DNA of 64,000 bases from Lysobacterales bacterium. GTDB lineage: Bacteria; Pseudomonadota; Gammaproteobacteria; Xanthomonadales; Marinicellaceae. A model generated the notes under the pieces. That model made no database searches and was not told the origin of the DNA. It worked only from the letters and a program-made list of their open reading frames with translations. Positions 63,888 through 64,000 of this stretch are shown piece by piece; position 1 is the stretch's first letter; every line of letters begins with the position of its first letter. The DNA is taken from contig JAMOMK010000129.1 of assembly GCA_027067055.1 (NCBI GenBank), forward strand, positions 1-64,000, in the 5' to 3' direction. The position numbers and the translations under genes are program-made.

Positions 63888-64000
63888 TTGATATGTTTGC
63901 ATAAAAAGTTGAAAATAACCCCTTCTGCATTTGACATCCACGATAACATCGATGAAAATTTATACAGGTACACTGAGTGCCGGTAGGTGATATTGATGTC

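Noticed and set aside
63881-64000. Minus-strand frame open to the right window edge (39 codons, stop at 63881-63883)
   Set aside because: Too short to show any family signal; it may be the 3' end of a gene beyond the window but cannot be supported.
1-64000. CRISPR arrays, rRNA, tRNA genes, prophage or integrase
   Set aside because: No regularly spaced repeats, tRNA-like cloverleaf sequences, rRNA or phage genes were recognised by reading; a dedicated scan was not possible.

Overview
The window is AT-rich bacterial chromosome. It has tight operons with 1-8 bp gene overlaps and mostly ATG starts. The gene set points to a gammaproteobacterium: yajC-secD-secF, cmoA-cmoB, dbpA, tdh/kbl, rfbBACD with manC, an AroQ-fused tyrA and pheA, a ~180 kDa-type NAD-glutamate dehydrogenase, and a wax ester synthase. 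Two predicted exported proteins end in an (I)IF(T/S)NGFE tail. That tail recalls low-GC marine relatives of the Xanthomonadales such as Marinicella. This taxonomic guess is inference and not proven here.

Layout. Positions 1-530 hold one end of an IS1380-type insertion sequence that has cut off the 5' part of an FG-GAP repeat gene (531-2078). 2125-2959 is an orphan norE/norF-like pair with an FNR/NNR-type box upstream. 3176-9741 carries a thiolase, a voltage-gated K+ channel, an NGFE-tailed exported protein, lgt, a minor pseudopilin, tyrA and a CsgG-like protein. 9879-12031 holds small accessory genes (membrane protein, GNAT, M15 peptidase, GFA protein). 12189-15465 is yajC-secD-secF with an unusual leader hairpin and a small MITE-like insert. 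15536-19355 has xdhC, a Ser/Thr kinase and a wax ester synthase, with a 101-bp palindromic element inserted exactly between the stop codons of xdhC and the kinase. 19437-29684 is fabI, then the rhamnose/mannose sugar-nucleotide operon rfbBACD-manC-IMPase-cysQ, then serC-pheA-trpF-like. 29756-34785 is a molybdenum-enzyme group: msrP, a MobA/MocA-like NTP transferase, an IorA/IorB-like hydroxylase and a YafK-like L,D-transpeptidase. 34929-40553 is a TetR-SulP-carbonic anhydrase-SulP-DUF2490 group that looks like a bicarbonate/anion uptake module. 40803-43742 encodes a large exported propeller protein with two CxxCH haem motifs. 43866-47275 has an SDR, an unknown coiled-coil protein and cmoAB. 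47280-51428 is a tdh/kbl pair split by a CNNM-CBS gene and a pseudogene, which is interrupted by a 163-bp MITE. 51507-63887 carries a MepA-like peptidase, NAD-GDH, hpt, dbpA, a REP-like repeat cluster, hisC-aroA, a TPR protein and a hemerythrin-like protein.

Much of the window is core metabolism: aromatic and serine biosynthesis, surface polysaccharide precursors, secretion and nitrogen catabolism. The most informative unusual signals are mobile. The MITE at 49939-50101 has perfect 20-bp terminal repeats that match the end of the IS at 511-530 in 19 of 20 bases, and has a 5-bp target duplication. Removing it restores an open frame exactly. No tRNA, rRNA or CRISPR array was recognised.
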